Shown: positions 8,119-16,180 of the stretch, in pieces
How positions within the stretch are numbered: position 1 is the first letter of the stretch
How the letters are laid out: each line of letters opens with the position of its first letter
From: Eubacteriaceae bacterium
GTDB lineage: Bacteria; Bacillota; Clostridia; Eubacteriales; Garciellaceae
Direction: 5' to 3'
Assembly: GCA_012838085.1 (NCBI GenBank)
Contig: DUPX01000084.1
Span: 1-40,099, forward strand
DNA length: 40,099 nucleotides
Position numbers and translations under genes: made by a program
The notes under the pieces: generated by a model
The model's input: only the letters and a program-made list of their open reading frames with translations
Database searches by the model: none
Told to the model about the DNA's origin: nothing

Positions 8119-9822
8119 ATGCATTCTAAAATCAAAAAAACACTTAAAGGTATTAACCCTCTAAAAATCGGTATTCTCTCAGATTATAGAAATATAATAA
8201 TTAGTTTTGCATTATCTGCAGGGGTATTTTATCTAGTCAGTTTTTTAGAAGATATAGTATATCATGTTTATATACAAAATCATTATTTGATCATTCATAC
8301 AATTATAGAATTTGCCAGCATTATAATGTATATAGCTAGCTTTTTAGTAATTTTCTATGTAGGTGAAAGAGATAGAAGATTGAGGATGAAGGTGCTAGCG
8401 GGGGTATTACTTTTTGTAGGTGCTATTGATTTTTGGCATACCTTCTCCTATGATGGTATGCCTGGTTTAATTGTAGATAGTTCTAAACAATCAGCTACCT
8501 TGTATTGGATAATTGGCAGGTTAGGATTTGCTGGAGGAATACTAATTAGTAGTTTTATTCCCATTAGAATTAAGATAAAAAACACGAAAACATGGGCAAT
8601 AGCAGGGATTCCATTATTTCTCTCACTATTTATTCTTTTTTATGTAAGTTATTTTCCAGATAATTTTCCCCTGCTATTTAAAGAAGGATATGGTCTTACC
8701 AAAACCAAACAATTTTTAGAGTATATTATTATAGTTATGCTGGTTATTAGCTTTACTATGTTTCTAATAGAATATAGAAATACAAAAGCAGAAGTTCTCC
8801 CTTTATTTCTTTCAGCTTTAATTATTAGTATTTTTTCTGAGTTATCCTTTATAAATTATTTTAATGTTTATGATTCTTATAATCTTTTAGGCCATATATA
8901 TAAATTGATTGCTTCCTATGCAATATTTAAGGTTTTGTTTATTTTTAATATTGATTTTCCTTATAGTAGGCTGGATAGAGCAGAAAGGGAAATTAGTAGG
9001 TATGCTAATAATCTAGAGGAGCTTGTAAGATTAAGAACGGAAGAAATTAATGAAGCAAGTTTAGATATGGTAAGGGATATGGAATATGCAAAATCGATAC
9101 AGAAGGCTATTATGCCTATCAAACATAACCGCTATGATAGTTTAGAAGTTTATAGTGAGTACATCCCCTATGAAAAAATTGGGGGAGACTTTTATGGTTT
9201 TATTGATTTAAATTATGATAAATTGGCATTTTTTATTGGGGATGTGGCGGGCCATGGTATACCAGCAGCCATGATGACAGTTTTTATGAATCAAAAAATT
9301 AATACAGAAAAAATATTTCAAGAAGGGCCAAACAAAATTTATTCACCTAAAAAGGTGTTAACAAATCTTTATAAAGAATATAACAAGACGGATTTTCCCT
9401 TAGAAATGTATGCAGTTATGCTATATGGAATATATAATAGAAAAAACAAAGTCTTAACTTTCTCCTCTGCTGGTTTAAATACCTATCCCCTTATTTATAA
9501 GGAGGAGGGAATAGTAGAAATATTAAAGCATACTGGATTTCCAATTTGTAAATATGACAAAGATTTCAAACCAGATTTCAAAGATTATGAAATACCACTG
9601 ACAGAGGGAGATAAAGTTCTATTGTATACTGACGGAATAGTCGACCTGCCTAATAGGAGGGGGGAATTTTTTGGAGAAGCTAGACTAAAAAAAGTGTTTA
9701 AGGAGTATGGACACCTTCCACCAGAAAAACTTTCCCAGGAAATATTAAAAAGATTAAGAAGTTTTGCCCAGGGAGTCAAAGTTAATGATGATATCCACTA
9801 TATAATAATGGAGGTTATTTAA
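8119..9822 (+). CDS. MASE3-type membrane sensor with PP2C (RsbU/SpoIIE-like) phosphatase domain
   Basis: The protein is 567 residues. The first ~275 form about seven membrane helices of MASE3 type (sensor domain). A coiled-coil linker follows (about 285-330). The C-terminal PP2C-like serine phosphatase has GGDFYGF (~355), GDVAGHGIPAAMMT (~375), SSAGLNTYP, LLYTDGIVD (~501) and a closing NDDIHYIIMEV. The aspartates expected to bind metal are present. Such proteins typically dephosphorylate STAS-domain anti-sigma-factor antagonists in response to a membrane signal. No antagonist or anti-sigma kinase gene is nearby, so the target is unknown. It appears to have its own AT-rich promoter region, and a lipid kinase gene follows 37 bases later. 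Confidence 0.88.
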   Translation: MHSKIKKTLKGINPLKIGILSDYRNIIISFALSAGVFYLVSFLEDIVYHVYIQNHYLIIHTIIEFASIIMYIASFLVIFYVGERDRRLRMKVLAGVLLFVGAIDFWHTFSYDGMPGLIVDSSKQSATLYWIIGRLGFAGGILISSFIPIRIKIKNTKTWAIAGIPLFLSLFILFYVSYFPDNFPLLFKEGYGLTKTKQFLEYIIIVMLVISFTMFLIEYRNTKAEVLPLFLSALIISIFSELSFINYFNVYDSYNLLGHIYKLIASYAIFKVLFIFNIDFPYSRLDRAEREISRYANNLEELVRLRTEEINEASLDMVRDMEYAKSIQKAIMPIKHNRYDSLEVYSEYIPYEKIGGDFYGFIDLNYDKLAFFIGDVAGHGIPAAMMTVFMNQKINTEKIFQEGPNKIYSPKKVLTNLYKEYNKTDFPLEMYAVMLYGIYNRKNKVLTFSSAGLNTYPLIYKEEGIVEILKHTGFPICKYDKDFKPDFKDYEIPLTEGDKVLLYTDGIVDLPNRRGEFFGEARLKKVFKEYGHLPPEKLSQEILKRLRSFAQGVKVNDDIHYIIMEVI

Positions 9823-9859
9823 ATAAAACTGAACTACTTTTATTGGCAGGTGAAAAACA

Positions 9860-10774
9860 ATGAAGAGGATTAAGTTGATTTACAATCCTATATCTGGAGA
9901 TGGCGGATTTAGAAATGAATTAGATCTTGTAATAAAGATTTTTCAAGAAAGTGGTTATATTGTAGAACTTTTACGAACGGGGGATAAGCTCCTGGAAAGG
10001 CGTTTTATTAAGGAGTCAATAACCCCCATTGACAAAACTATTATAGTTGTAGCAGGTGGTGACGGCACTGTTAGTCAAGTCATTAATATTATGGTAAATA
10101 ACAATATTAAGGCTCCACTGGGTATTATACCAATGGGTACGGCCAATGACTTAGGTAGTTATTTAGGTATGTCTCGAAATATTGAAGAATGCTGTAATAT
10201 AATAATGGATAATTACCAAATAAAAATGGATGTGGGTAAGATTAATGATGGCTATTTTGTCAGTGTTGCTAGCGGTGGGCTGGTAGCCACTGTTCCCCAA
10301 GCTACAGATGTCAAATTAAAGAACACTTTGGGTAAACTAGCCTATTATTTAAAGGGTCTAGAAGAAATTCCCACCTTTCGCCCTATTTCCATTTCATTAG
10401 AATCTGTTGATTATAATTTTAAAGGGGACTTAACATTTTTTTTAGTATTAAATGGAAAATATGCAGGAGGTTTTAAAAAAATTGCTCCTAAGGCATCTAT
10501 AAGAGATGGGAAATTTGATGTAATACTTTTTAAAAACTACAATTTACCTGTACTTGCAAAATTGTTTGTAAAGTTATTAAGAGGAGAACATATAAATGAT
10601 CCAGAAGTGATTTTTTTTCAAACTGATAAACTTATTATAAAGCCCTATTTGAGCAAGAATCCTATTATGACAGATATAGATGGTGAGGCTGGACCTCCAC
10701 TACCTTTATATATAGAAAACAATCCCAAGGTTTTATCTATAATAGTAAATGATGAAAGAAAAGAATTGCTATAG
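9860..10774 (+). CDS. YegS/BmrU-family lipid kinase (diacylglycerol kinase-like)
   Basis: The protein is 304 residues. It has the diacylglycerol-kinase catalytic motifs: KLIYNPISGDG at the N-terminus, VVAGGDGTVSQVIN near residue 63 (the nucleotide-binding GGDGT), and IIPMGTANDLGSYL near residue 89. The C-terminal beta-sandwich ends in DIDGEAGPPLPL, matching the family's typical D-GE motif. It probably phosphorylates diacylglycerol or a related lipid at the membrane face, recycling it into phosphatidic acid; the exact lipid is not determined by sequence. The ribosome site is GCAGGTG before the ATG. It lies close behind the MASE3-PP2C gene, but a functional connection is not demonstrated. Confidence 0.88.
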   Translation: MKRIKLIYNPISGDGGFRNELDLVIKIFQESGYIVELLRTGDKLLERRFIKESITPIDKTIIVVAGGDGTVSQVINIMVNNNIKAPLGIIPMGTANDLGSYLGMSRNIEECCNIIMDNYQIKMDVGKINDGYFVSVASGGLVATVPQATDVKLKNTLGKLAYYLKGLEEIPTFRPISISLESVDYNFKGDLTFFLVLNGKYAGGFKKIAPKASIRDGKFDVILFKNYNLPVLAKLFVKLLRGEHINDPEVIFFQTDKLIIKPYLSKNPIMTDIDGEAGPPLPLYIENNPKVLSIIVNDERKELL

Positions 10775-10803
10775 TAGATTAAAAATAACAATAGGAGAAT
10801 AAA

Positions 10804-11703
10804 ATGCAGACAACAAAGGATATTAAGAGAAAAGTCAATCCATATTTTTTTTTAATAATTGGTGTAATAGCTACATCATTTTCAGCAATATTTGTAAAGG
10901 GGTCTTTAAATACGGGGACTCCTCCTTTGATTATAGCATTTTATAGATTGGCTATTACCTCCACTATATTGATACCTTATTCAATAAGATTTAAGAAAGA
11001 AGAATTTAATAACATTACTAAAGGCGATATTGGGTTTTCAATAGTAAGTGGCACTTTTCTTGCCCTCCATTTTCTTACCTGGATAAGTTCTTTTAAATAT
11101 ACTTCCACCTTTGGGTCCCTTGTATTAATGTCTTTACAACCAATATATGTTGTTATAGCCTCTTACTTTCTCTTTAATGAAAGAATATCCTTAAAAGCTA
11201 TAATAGTTGGGTTAATAGCTATATTGGGAAGTGTTATTATAGGCTTAATGGATCTGACAATAGGAACAGAAGCTATTAGGGGAGATATATTGGCATTGCT
11301 AGGAGGCATATTTTTGGCAGGATATTTTCTTTGTGGTAGAAGGCTAAGACAAAAATTATCTATTTTTCCCTATGTATCAATAGTTTATGGCAGTTGTACT
11401 ATCATACTATTTATTGTAGGATTAGCACAGAGAATAGCTTTTTACCCCTATTCATTTTTTAATTTTTTAATGTTTTTTGCTTTAGCTATAGTATGTACAA
11501 TTTTCGGACATACCATATTTAATTGGGTACTAGAATATGTTTCTCCGACAGTAGTATCCATTTCTTTACTTGGAGAACCGATAGGGTCTGGCCTTTGGGC
11601 CTTTATAATATTTAAAGAAAGATTATCCTTTTGGCATTTTATTGGGGGAGGCATAATTATCCTTGGTCTTTATAAGTTCATTTTAGAATTAGAAAAGAAA
11701 TAA
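10804..11703 (+). CDS. EamA-family (DMT superfamily) transporter
   Basis: The protein is 299 residues with about ten hydrophobic segments arranged as two EamA repeats (about 15-145 and 158-297). The repeats show the usual signatures: an early ...PLIIAFYRL in the first half and a SPTVVSISLLGEPIGSGLWAF segment in the second, the latter typical of the E-P motif before the final helices. It is presumably a cytoplasmic-membrane exporter or importer of small metabolites; substrate prediction is not possible. The start ATG follows AGGAG closely, 30 bases after the lipid kinase stop, so it may be co-transcribed. The hairpin after the gene has no T tract on this strand, so its true 3' end is unclear. 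Confidence 0.87.
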   Translation: MQTTKDIKRKVNPYFFLIIGVIATSFSAIFVKGSLNTGTPPLIIAFYRLAITSTILIPYSIRFKKEEFNNITKGDIGFSIVSGTFLALHFLTWISSFKYTSTFGSLVLMSLQPIYVVIASYFLFNERISLKAIIVGLIAILGSVIIGLMDLTIGTEAIRGDILALLGGIFLAGYFLCGRRLRQKLSIFPYVSIVYGSCTIILFIVGLAQRIAFYPYSFFNFLMFFALAIVCTIFGHTIFNWVLEYVSPTVVSISLLGEPIGSGLWAFIIFKERLSFWHFIGGGIIILGLYKFILELEKK

Positions 11704-11741
11704 AAAAATTACAGGTAATTTAACGAATAAAATACCTGTAA
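11702..11741 (-). terminator. Terminator of the 55-aa minus-strand gene
   Basis: The arms TTACAGGTA and TACCTGTAA form a hairpin followed by TTTTTTT on the minus strand only. The orientation supports a real minus-strand transcript ending here. The hairpin may also slow read-through from the EamA gene. Confidence 0.8.
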
Positions 11742-11754
11742 CAAATAAGTGAAA

Positions 11755-11922
11755 TTAATTAAAAACATTTGCCTTTGAAAGTAGATTCTTTGCGCGATTC
11801 ATAGGCTTTCTTGAATTTTTTACATATTTAAACATTGAATAACCAGCAATTGCTCCTATCCCAATTGACCCGATAAGCATAGCATTTTTTACATTCTTAT
11901 TGTTTCTATCCATAACATACAT
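11755..11922 (-). CDS. Small 55-aa protein with one membrane segment (not in ORF track)
   Basis: The short reading frame reads MYVMDRNNKNVKNAMLIGSI... and ends ...LLSKANVFN. It has a basic N-terminus, one Gly/Ile-rich hydrophobic segment (about residues 15-33) and a basic C-terminal half (KYVKNSRKPMNRAK). A GGAGGG ribosome site lies 8 bases before the ATG; a second ATG three codons later is an alternative start. A hairpin with a seven-T tract lies 13 bases after the stop on the same strand. The ribosome site and strand-matched terminator together make it a genuine gene despite its size. It could be compared with small YtxH-like membrane proteins, but I do not assign a family. Function unknown. 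Confidence 0.68.
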   Translation of the reverse strand: MYVMDRNNKNVKNAMLIGSIGIGAIAGYSMFKYVKNSRKPMNRAKNLLSKANVFN

Positions 11923-12058
11923 ATTTAGTTCCCTCCTAACAAGAAGATATGGTATTATTTTTTTATATTTATAATTTGTCCTCTTTATTTTATGTATTTT
12001 TATATAAAATAAAGCTGAAAAAAAATAACATTTTTAAATTTTTTAAGGAGATCAATTT

Positions 12059-12700
12059 ATGCTAAGTAAAAGAAAAATAAAGGAAGTTTTAAATATACTA
12101 AGGGATACATATCCTGAGGCTACAATAGCCCTTAATTACAGCACTCCCTTCGAACTTTTGGTAGCCACAATACTTTCTGCCCAATGCACAGATAAAAGAG
12201 TCAATATAATTACGGAAAAACTATATAAAAATTATAATAGGCCAGAAGATTTTGTTTCTTTAGATGTTAAATTTTTAGAAGAAATGATAAAAAGTTGTGG
12301 TTTTTATCGAAATAAAAGCAAAAATATAATCGAAACTAGCAGAATTCTATTAGAAAAATATGGTGGTAAAGTTCCAAGCACTAGGGAAAAATTAATGCAA
12401 TTACCGGGGGTAGGAAGAAAAACTGCAAATGTGGTGTTAAGTAATGTCTTTGGAAAGGAGGCCATTGCTGTGGATACCCATGTTTTTAGGGTTTCAAATC
12501 GGATTGGCATGGCAAAATCTAAAAGGGTAGAGGAAACGGAGGAACAGTTAATGGAGAATATACCCAAAAATGAATGGTCCAAAGCCCATCATTTGCTAAT
12601 ACACCATGGAAGAAATATTTGTAAGGCCAGGAGACCATTGTGCGAAGAATGCCCTATAAATTATTTGTGCAAATCTTATGTAAAATTAGGGAAAAAATAA
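12059..12700 (+). CDS. nth: Endonuclease III (DNA glycosylase/AP lyase)
   Basis: The enzyme removes oxidised pyrimidines from DNA and cleaves the abasic site (base excision repair). At 213 residues it has the helix-hairpin-helix LPGVGRKTANVV with catalytic lysine K121, the conserved aspartate D139 in VDTHVFRVSNR, and the four-cysteine iron-sulfur loop C188-X6-C195-X2-C198-X5-C204. All key residues are present, so it should be active. The ribosome site AAGGAG is 8 bases before the ATG. An 11-bp inverted repeat (about 11983-12014) lies in the leader, AT-only apart from its outer C-G pair; its role is unclear. The next gene begins about 90 bases later. Confidence 0.95.
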   Translation: MLSKRKIKEVLNILRDTYPEATIALNYSTPFELLVATILSAQCTDKRVNIITEKLYKNYNRPEDFVSLDVKFLEEMIKSCGFYRNKSKNIIETSRILLEKYGGKVPSTREKLMQLPGVGRKTANVVLSNVFGKEAIAVDTHVFRVSNRIGMAKSKRVEETEEQLMENIPKNEWSKAHHLLIHHGRNICKARRPLCEECPINYLCKSYVKLGKK

Positions 12701-12791
12701 TACAAGTTTTCCATATGCTGAGAATAGTATATATAAAAGGAGATAGAATAGAAATTAATAATATTTCTTTTTATAAAGGAGGCTAATGCAT

Positions 12792-14186
12792 ATGGAGGCC
12801 CTAGTTTCTAAGATAAGAAATATAAAGATTTTATTGACAGTACTTATTCTTATTTTTACTTTTTTACTTATTTTCACATACTTAAGTATAATTGTATCTA
12901 GAGATATTATCTACCCAAATATAAGAGTAAGGGGAATAAATGTCGGGGAATTAACTATAGAACAAGGAAAGGAGAAATTGAATAAGGAATTAGGAGAAAT
13001 AATAAATAAAGATAAACTTATATTAGCTCTTGATAAAAGAAATTGGGAATATACCTTTAAAGAATTAGGGGTAGAAGTTGATATAGAAAAATCCATTAAA
13101 AGTGCATATAAACGGGGAAAAGAAGGAAATATCCTCAATAAAATAAAGTTATATATTTTTTTATATAAAAATGGAGAGGATATTCCCCTTCAAGTAGATA
13201 TAAATAATAACCAATTAAGAAGGGTGATTGATGAATTAGCTATAGAGATAAGGGAGGAGCCTGTAAACGGAAAAATTGAATATAAGGAAGGTAGCTTTAT
13301 AATTACTCCAGAAAGGAAAGGTATTTCCTTAGATAAAGAGGCTACAGAAAAACTTATAATAGAGGGAATCAAAAGTTTTTCAAAGGAAAGCATAATTATG
13401 CCTATTAGGGTATCGGGCCCAAGGATAACTGAAGCTAGTTTAAGAAGGATAAAGGAAATTTTAGCTGGATTTTCAACAAAGTTTAATTTAAATCAGAAAA
13501 ATAGGGTATCTAATTTAAAAATTGCTGCAGATATGATAAATGGCAAGGTTCTTTTGCCTGGGGAAATATTTTCAGTATATGAAACCATAGGACCAGTGAC
13601 AAAGGATAATGGCTATAAAGCTGCACCAGTAATTATTAATGGCCAATTAAAGGATGGTGTTGGAGGAGGGGTTTGTCAAATAGCAACTAATATCTACAAT
13701 GCTGCTATAAGATCAAATTTGGAGATAGTAGAAAGAAGACATCATGGATTTCCAGTAAGCTATGTAACAATAGGACAGGATGCGACTATAGCAGGAGACT
13801 GGATAGATTTGAAATTTAAAAACACATTGGATTCTCCTATTTTTATTGAAATGTACTTAAGTGGAGACACTCTTGTAACAAATATATATGGAGAAAAAAG
13901 AGGAAATAAAATTGAATTAAAATCAGAAATAATAAGTGAGATACTTCCTAAGACAATATATAAAAAAGATAATAGTAAATATACAGATTATAAAAAGGTA
14001 GAAAAGGAATCCAAAAAAGGATATAAGGTAAATGTATATAAGTTAACCTATGCTAATGGCAATATAATAAAAAAGGAACTATTACATCATGATTTTTACA
14101 AACCTGTAAATAGGATAATTGTTATAGGCACTAAGGAAAGGAATAATTCCATAAAGGCTAATAAAACTAGTGAAACACATTATTAA
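12792..14186 (+). CDS. VanW-family protein with C-terminal G5-like domain
   Basis: I start the gene at the ATG at 12792, which is 9 bases after AAAGGAGG; the ORF track's ATG at 12786 is only 3 bases after it. The product is ~464 residues with one N-terminal membrane anchor (about 13-40), so most of it lies outside the cell. A peptidoglycan-binding-like region (about 45-215) is followed by the VanW domain (about 235-360, with PGEIFSVYETIGPVTKDNGY and GGGVCQIATNIYNA). It ends in a G5-like tail (...FYKPVNRIIVIGTK). VanW proteins are common in spore-formers. The founding member sits in vancomycin-resistance clusters, but the activity is unknown. No van genes are nearby, so resistance should not be inferred. 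Confidence 0.88.
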   Translation: MEALVSKIRNIKILLTVLILIFTFLLIFTYLSIIVSRDIIYPNIRVRGINVGELTIEQGKEKLNKELGEIINKDKLILALDKRNWEYTFKELGVEVDIEKSIKSAYKRGKEGNILNKIKLYIFLYKNGEDIPLQVDINNNQLRRVIDELAIEIREEPVNGKIEYKEGSFIITPERKGISLDKEATEKLIIEGIKSFSKESIIMPIRVSGPRITEASLRRIKEILAGFSTKFNLNQKNRVSNLKIAADMINGKVLLPGEIFSVYETIGPVTKDNGYKAAPVIINGQLKDGVGGGVCQIATNIYNAAIRSNLEIVERRHHGFPVSYVTIGQDATIAGDWIDLKFKNTLDSPIFIEMYLSGDTLVTNIYGEKRGNKIELKSEIISEILPKTIYKKDNSKYTDYKKVEKESKKGYKVNVYKLTYANGNIIKKELLHHDFYKPVNRIIVIGTKERNNSIKANKTSETHY

Positions 14187-14248
14187 AAGGGAATAAATGA
14201 TATAATAAAAGAAGATAATTAAATTTTTTAAAAGGAGGAAGAAATATT

Positions 14249-14446
14249 TTGAAATATTTAGGAGCAGTTCTTTTATTAGTAGGCATAATTTTATTATTGG
14301 GTTTTGGAATATATGAATTTATGTCTGATTTTTCTATTCCAATAATAGTCAAGGTAGGTATTGTAGCACTTGTTTTAGGGATTTTAGTAATAATAGGTGC
14401 TTTGATTATAGAGAAAATAAGAGATAAAAGGGGGAACTTAAGATGA
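14249..14446 (+). CDS. Small two-helix membrane protein, function unknown
   Basis: The product is 65 residues, translated from a TTG start (AAAGGAGG lies 11 bases upstream). Two hydrophobic helices (about 3-23 and 32-54) are separated by a short polar loop, followed by a basic tail (EKIRDKRGNLR), so both ends probably face the cytoplasm. Its TGA overlaps the ATG of the YbjQ-type gene as ATGA, giving tight translational coupling. The pairing of a small membrane protein with a YbjQ-like protein suggests a membrane-associated partner role, but this is inference. I do not recognise a family. Confidence 0.75.
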   Translation: MKYLGAVLLLVGIILLLGFGIYEFMSDFSIPIIVKVGIVALVLGILVIIGALIIEKIRDKRGNLR

Positions 14447-14757
14447 TAATTGTAAATACAGAAACAATACCACACAAAGAAATTGTAGAAGTGTGTGGTT
14501 TGGTAAGAGGTAATACCATTCATTCAAAAAATATAGGAAAGGATATTGTAGCTGGATTTAGAAATTTAGTAGGAGGAGAAATAAAAGAATATACAGAAAT
14601 GATGTCTGAAGCTAGGGATATAGCCCTTGATAGGATGGTTGAAGAAGCGGAGAAATTAGGGGCAAATGCTGTTGTAAATGTAAGATTTATGACTGCATCA
14701 GTAATGCAATCTGCAGCAGAGCTAATGGCTTATGGCACTGCTGTAAAGGTAAAATAG
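14443..14757 (+). CDS. YbjQ-like (UPF0145) heavy-metal-binding-domain protein
   Basis: The protein is 104 residues. It shows the family's conserved features: an early TTETIP-like start (NTETIPHKEIVEVCGLVRGNT), SKNIGKDIVAGFRNLVGGE in the middle and GANAVVNVRFMTASV near the C-terminus. The family is small, forms a ring-like oligomer in known structures, and has no settled function despite its name. It has no His- or Cys-rich metal-binding signature beyond a single cysteine, so the heavy-metal label should be treated with caution. The gene is coupled to the upstream small membrane protein by an ATGA overlap. A hairpin follows the stop. Confidence 0.9.
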   Translation: MIIVNTETIPHKEIVEVCGLVRGNTIHSKNIGKDIVAGFRNLVGGEIKEYTEMMSEARDIALDRMVEEAEKLGANAVVNVRFMTASVMQSAAELMAYGTAVKVK

Positions 14758-14780
14758 TCTATATGTTATATTTTATAACC

Positions 14781-14809
14781 TTAAGGCATAGTGAAATACT
14801 ATGCCTTAA
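14781..14809. terminator. Hairpin between convergent genes, probable bidirectional terminator
   Basis: A perfect 12-bp stem, TTAAGGCATAGT / ACTATGCCTTAA, has a 5-base loop. It sits between the YbjQ-type stop and the stop of the ECF S component. The T tract is weak on both sides, so termination strength is uncertain. Confidence 0.55.
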
Positions 14810-14812
14810 TCA

Positions 14813-15316
14813 TTAAACTTGCTCAAATCGTTTCATTTGGTTAGTTAAAATACTTGTTAATGGTTTTATAAGGGTGAGGGTTATTATATAGTTTGTAGTA
14901 CCATGGACAATATCCCAGGGGATACCCCTAACCCAATATGTTAAACCGTAAGCCCATCCATAAAAGAAGGATTCCACAATGGAAAAATAAATTCCAAAGG
15001 TTAAACCAAAAATCCCAGCTATAGTGGCATATATATATTCTGAATTAAACTTCTTGCTAATATTAGCGGTAGCAAATATTAGCAGAGGCCAAAGTATATA
15101 ATATCCTAAAATCCAAGTGGAAAAGCCATATAAGAAGGTTTCAGTTGTGACGAATACAATAGATATTAAAATACTACGTCTAAAACCTAATGAAAGGGTG
15201 TATATCATAAATAAGAGGGTTACAATTTCCACATTGGGTATAACACTTAAAGCTAGTTTCCCACCAGTAACAATTGCACTAAATAGCCCAATAAGGACAA
15301 TATCTCGTATTTTCAA
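14813..15316 (-). CDS. ECF transporter S component, probable cobalamin (B12) uptake
   Basis: This is a 167-residue integral membrane protein with about five to six helices and a short loop pattern typical of ECF substrate-binding (S) subunits. It starts at TTG, 3 bases after the stop of the DUF4430 gene and near AGAGAG. I infer cobalamin or a precursor as substrate because the two genes lie downstream of a cobalamin riboswitch and the upstream protein has a transcobalamin-like domain. No ATPase or T component is nearby, so it would use the shared group II EcfA/EcfT module encoded elsewhere. Family membership is reasonably sure; the ligand is an inference from context. Confidence 0.82.
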   Translation of the reverse strand: MKIRDIVLIGLFSAIVTGGKLALSVIPNVEIVTLLFMIYTLSLGFRRSILISIVFVTTETFLYGFSTWILGYYILWPLLIFATANISKKFNSEYIYATIAGIFGLTFGIYFSIVESFFYGWAYGLTYWVRGIPWDIVHGTTNYIITLTLIKPLTSILTNQMKRFEQV

Positions 15317-15319
15317 GAA

Positions 15320-15718
15320 CTAAAACTCTCTTAATTCTAATATATATTTATCTTTGTCTGCTAAGGGAATTTCATCAACTCCAGTCATAGAATCTTCATT
15401 ATTAATTAAAATATGAAAATATTCACTTGCAGGATTGGCGGTATATCCCATTAAACCGGTAACCATATTACCCAAACTTGTTTCCTCAAAACTAGCTTTT
15501 AATGCATCTTCTTTTTCCTTCATCAATTCGTACAAAAATTCCTGGTCTGATTTATAAGTAAAGGTTTCATTAATATTTTGAGAATTTATTATTATTTGTA
15601 TAGTTACTTCTTTTAAACCCTCCACACCCTTTGGTGCTAAAAATGTGTTATATCCAAAATAAAGGATTATACCTACTATTAAAATTAAAAGTATAGATAA
15701 TAGTTTTTTGTTTTTCAT
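15320..15718 (-). CDS. DUF4430 (transcobalamin-like domain) protein, membrane-anchored
   Basis: The protein is 132 residues. A basic N-terminus and a single hydrophobic helix (about 5-23) act as an uncleaved anchor or signal; no lipobox cysteine is visible. The extracytoplasmic part ends in ...YFHILINNEDSMTGVDEIPL then DKDKYILEL, the conserved core of DUF4430, which is related to the C-terminal domain of transcobalamin. It probably binds a corrinoid and hands it to the ECF S component encoded 3 bases downstream. The ribosome site GGGAGG lies 6 bases before the ATG, directly after the riboswitch attenuator. Expression should therefore fall when B12 is plentiful. Confidence 0.83.
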   Translation of the reverse strand: MKNKKLLSILLILIVGIILYFGYNTFLAPKGVEGLKEVTIQIIINSQNINETFTYKSDQEFLYELMKEKEDALKASFEETSLGNMVTGLMGYTANPASEYFHILINNEDSMTGVDEIPLADKDKYILELREF

Positions 15719-15742
15719 TATTAACCTCCCTAATTTTTTTTA

Positions 15743-15776
15743 AAAACCAAAAACTCCTTTCACCAATAGAAAGGAG
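15743..15776 (-). terminator. Attenuator terminator of the cobalamin riboswitch
   Basis: On the minus strand CTCCTTTC and GAAAGGAG pair across a short loop, followed by TTTTTGGTTTTT. It lies between the aptamer and the DUF4430 start codon, where ligand-controlled premature termination would act. Confidence 0.85.
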
Positions 15777-15840
15777 CCAATACAAATTGCAATTTTATTT
15801 AACACCCCCTCATTACCTGTGAAGCCATGGTGTTTTAGAA

Positions 15841-15983
15841 TAGGCAGGTCTTCCGGCTTAACACATATTATAGGTTTAAACCTTCCCAGTTTCCCAGTGG
15901 CATTATTAAACCTTTGATGTTTTACGGCGGCAGGACCGCACAGGATTTTCACCTGTTTCCCTTTTAATGTAATATACAGCCTA
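15841..15983 (-). promoter_or_regulatory. Cobalamin (B12) riboswitch aptamer
   Basis: Read on the minus strand, the sequence has the cobalamin aptamer core in order: GGGAAACAGGTGAAAATCC, then GTGCGGTCCTGCCGCCGTAA, GCCACTGGGAA, and the B12-box end AAGCCGGAAGACCTGCC. The outer bases TAGGC and GCCTA close stem P1. Downstream is a hairpin with arms AACACC and GGTGTT (15801-15834), whose loop has TGGC that could kiss the GCCA of the aptamer's conserved loop (inferred). An intrinsic terminator follows. The 70-aa ORF in the track over this region is not a gene. Confidence 0.93.
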
Positions 15984-16015
15984 AACTAAATCATATTATT
16001 TTTTATTATATAGTA

Positions 16016-16044
16016 ATTATATTATATATACTGGATAAAAACAA
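16016..16044 (-). promoter_or_regulatory. Sigma-A promoter of the riboswitch operon
   Basis: On the minus strand there is TTGTTT (16039-16044), exactly 17 bases, then consensus TATAAT (16016-16021). It lies about 33 bases upstream of the aptamer P1 stem, as expected. Confidence 0.7.
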
Positions 16045-16180
16045 TCTTTTAGATTAATATTCTTATACCCTAATTTTTACTTGATAAACTCCGCTAATTT
16101 GTATATATTTGTATTGGTATAATAACTTAGATACAATTAATTTATTTATTAATGGAAGAAACTTATAATTAGGAGGATAT

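Noticed and set aside
11983-12014. AT-rich inverted repeat before nth
   Set aside because: An 11-bp stem composed of A-T pairs apart from one C-G; too likely by chance in this composition to call a regulatory structure.
12786-14186. VanW protein as evidence of vancomycin resistance
   Set aside because: VanW-domain proteins are common in spore-formers; no vanHAX, vanR or vanS genes are present.
15740-15952. 70-aa minus-strand ORF
   Set aside because: It is the cobalamin aptamer and its attenuator read as protein; the conserved RNA motifs and terminator explain the bases, and there is no proper ribosome site.
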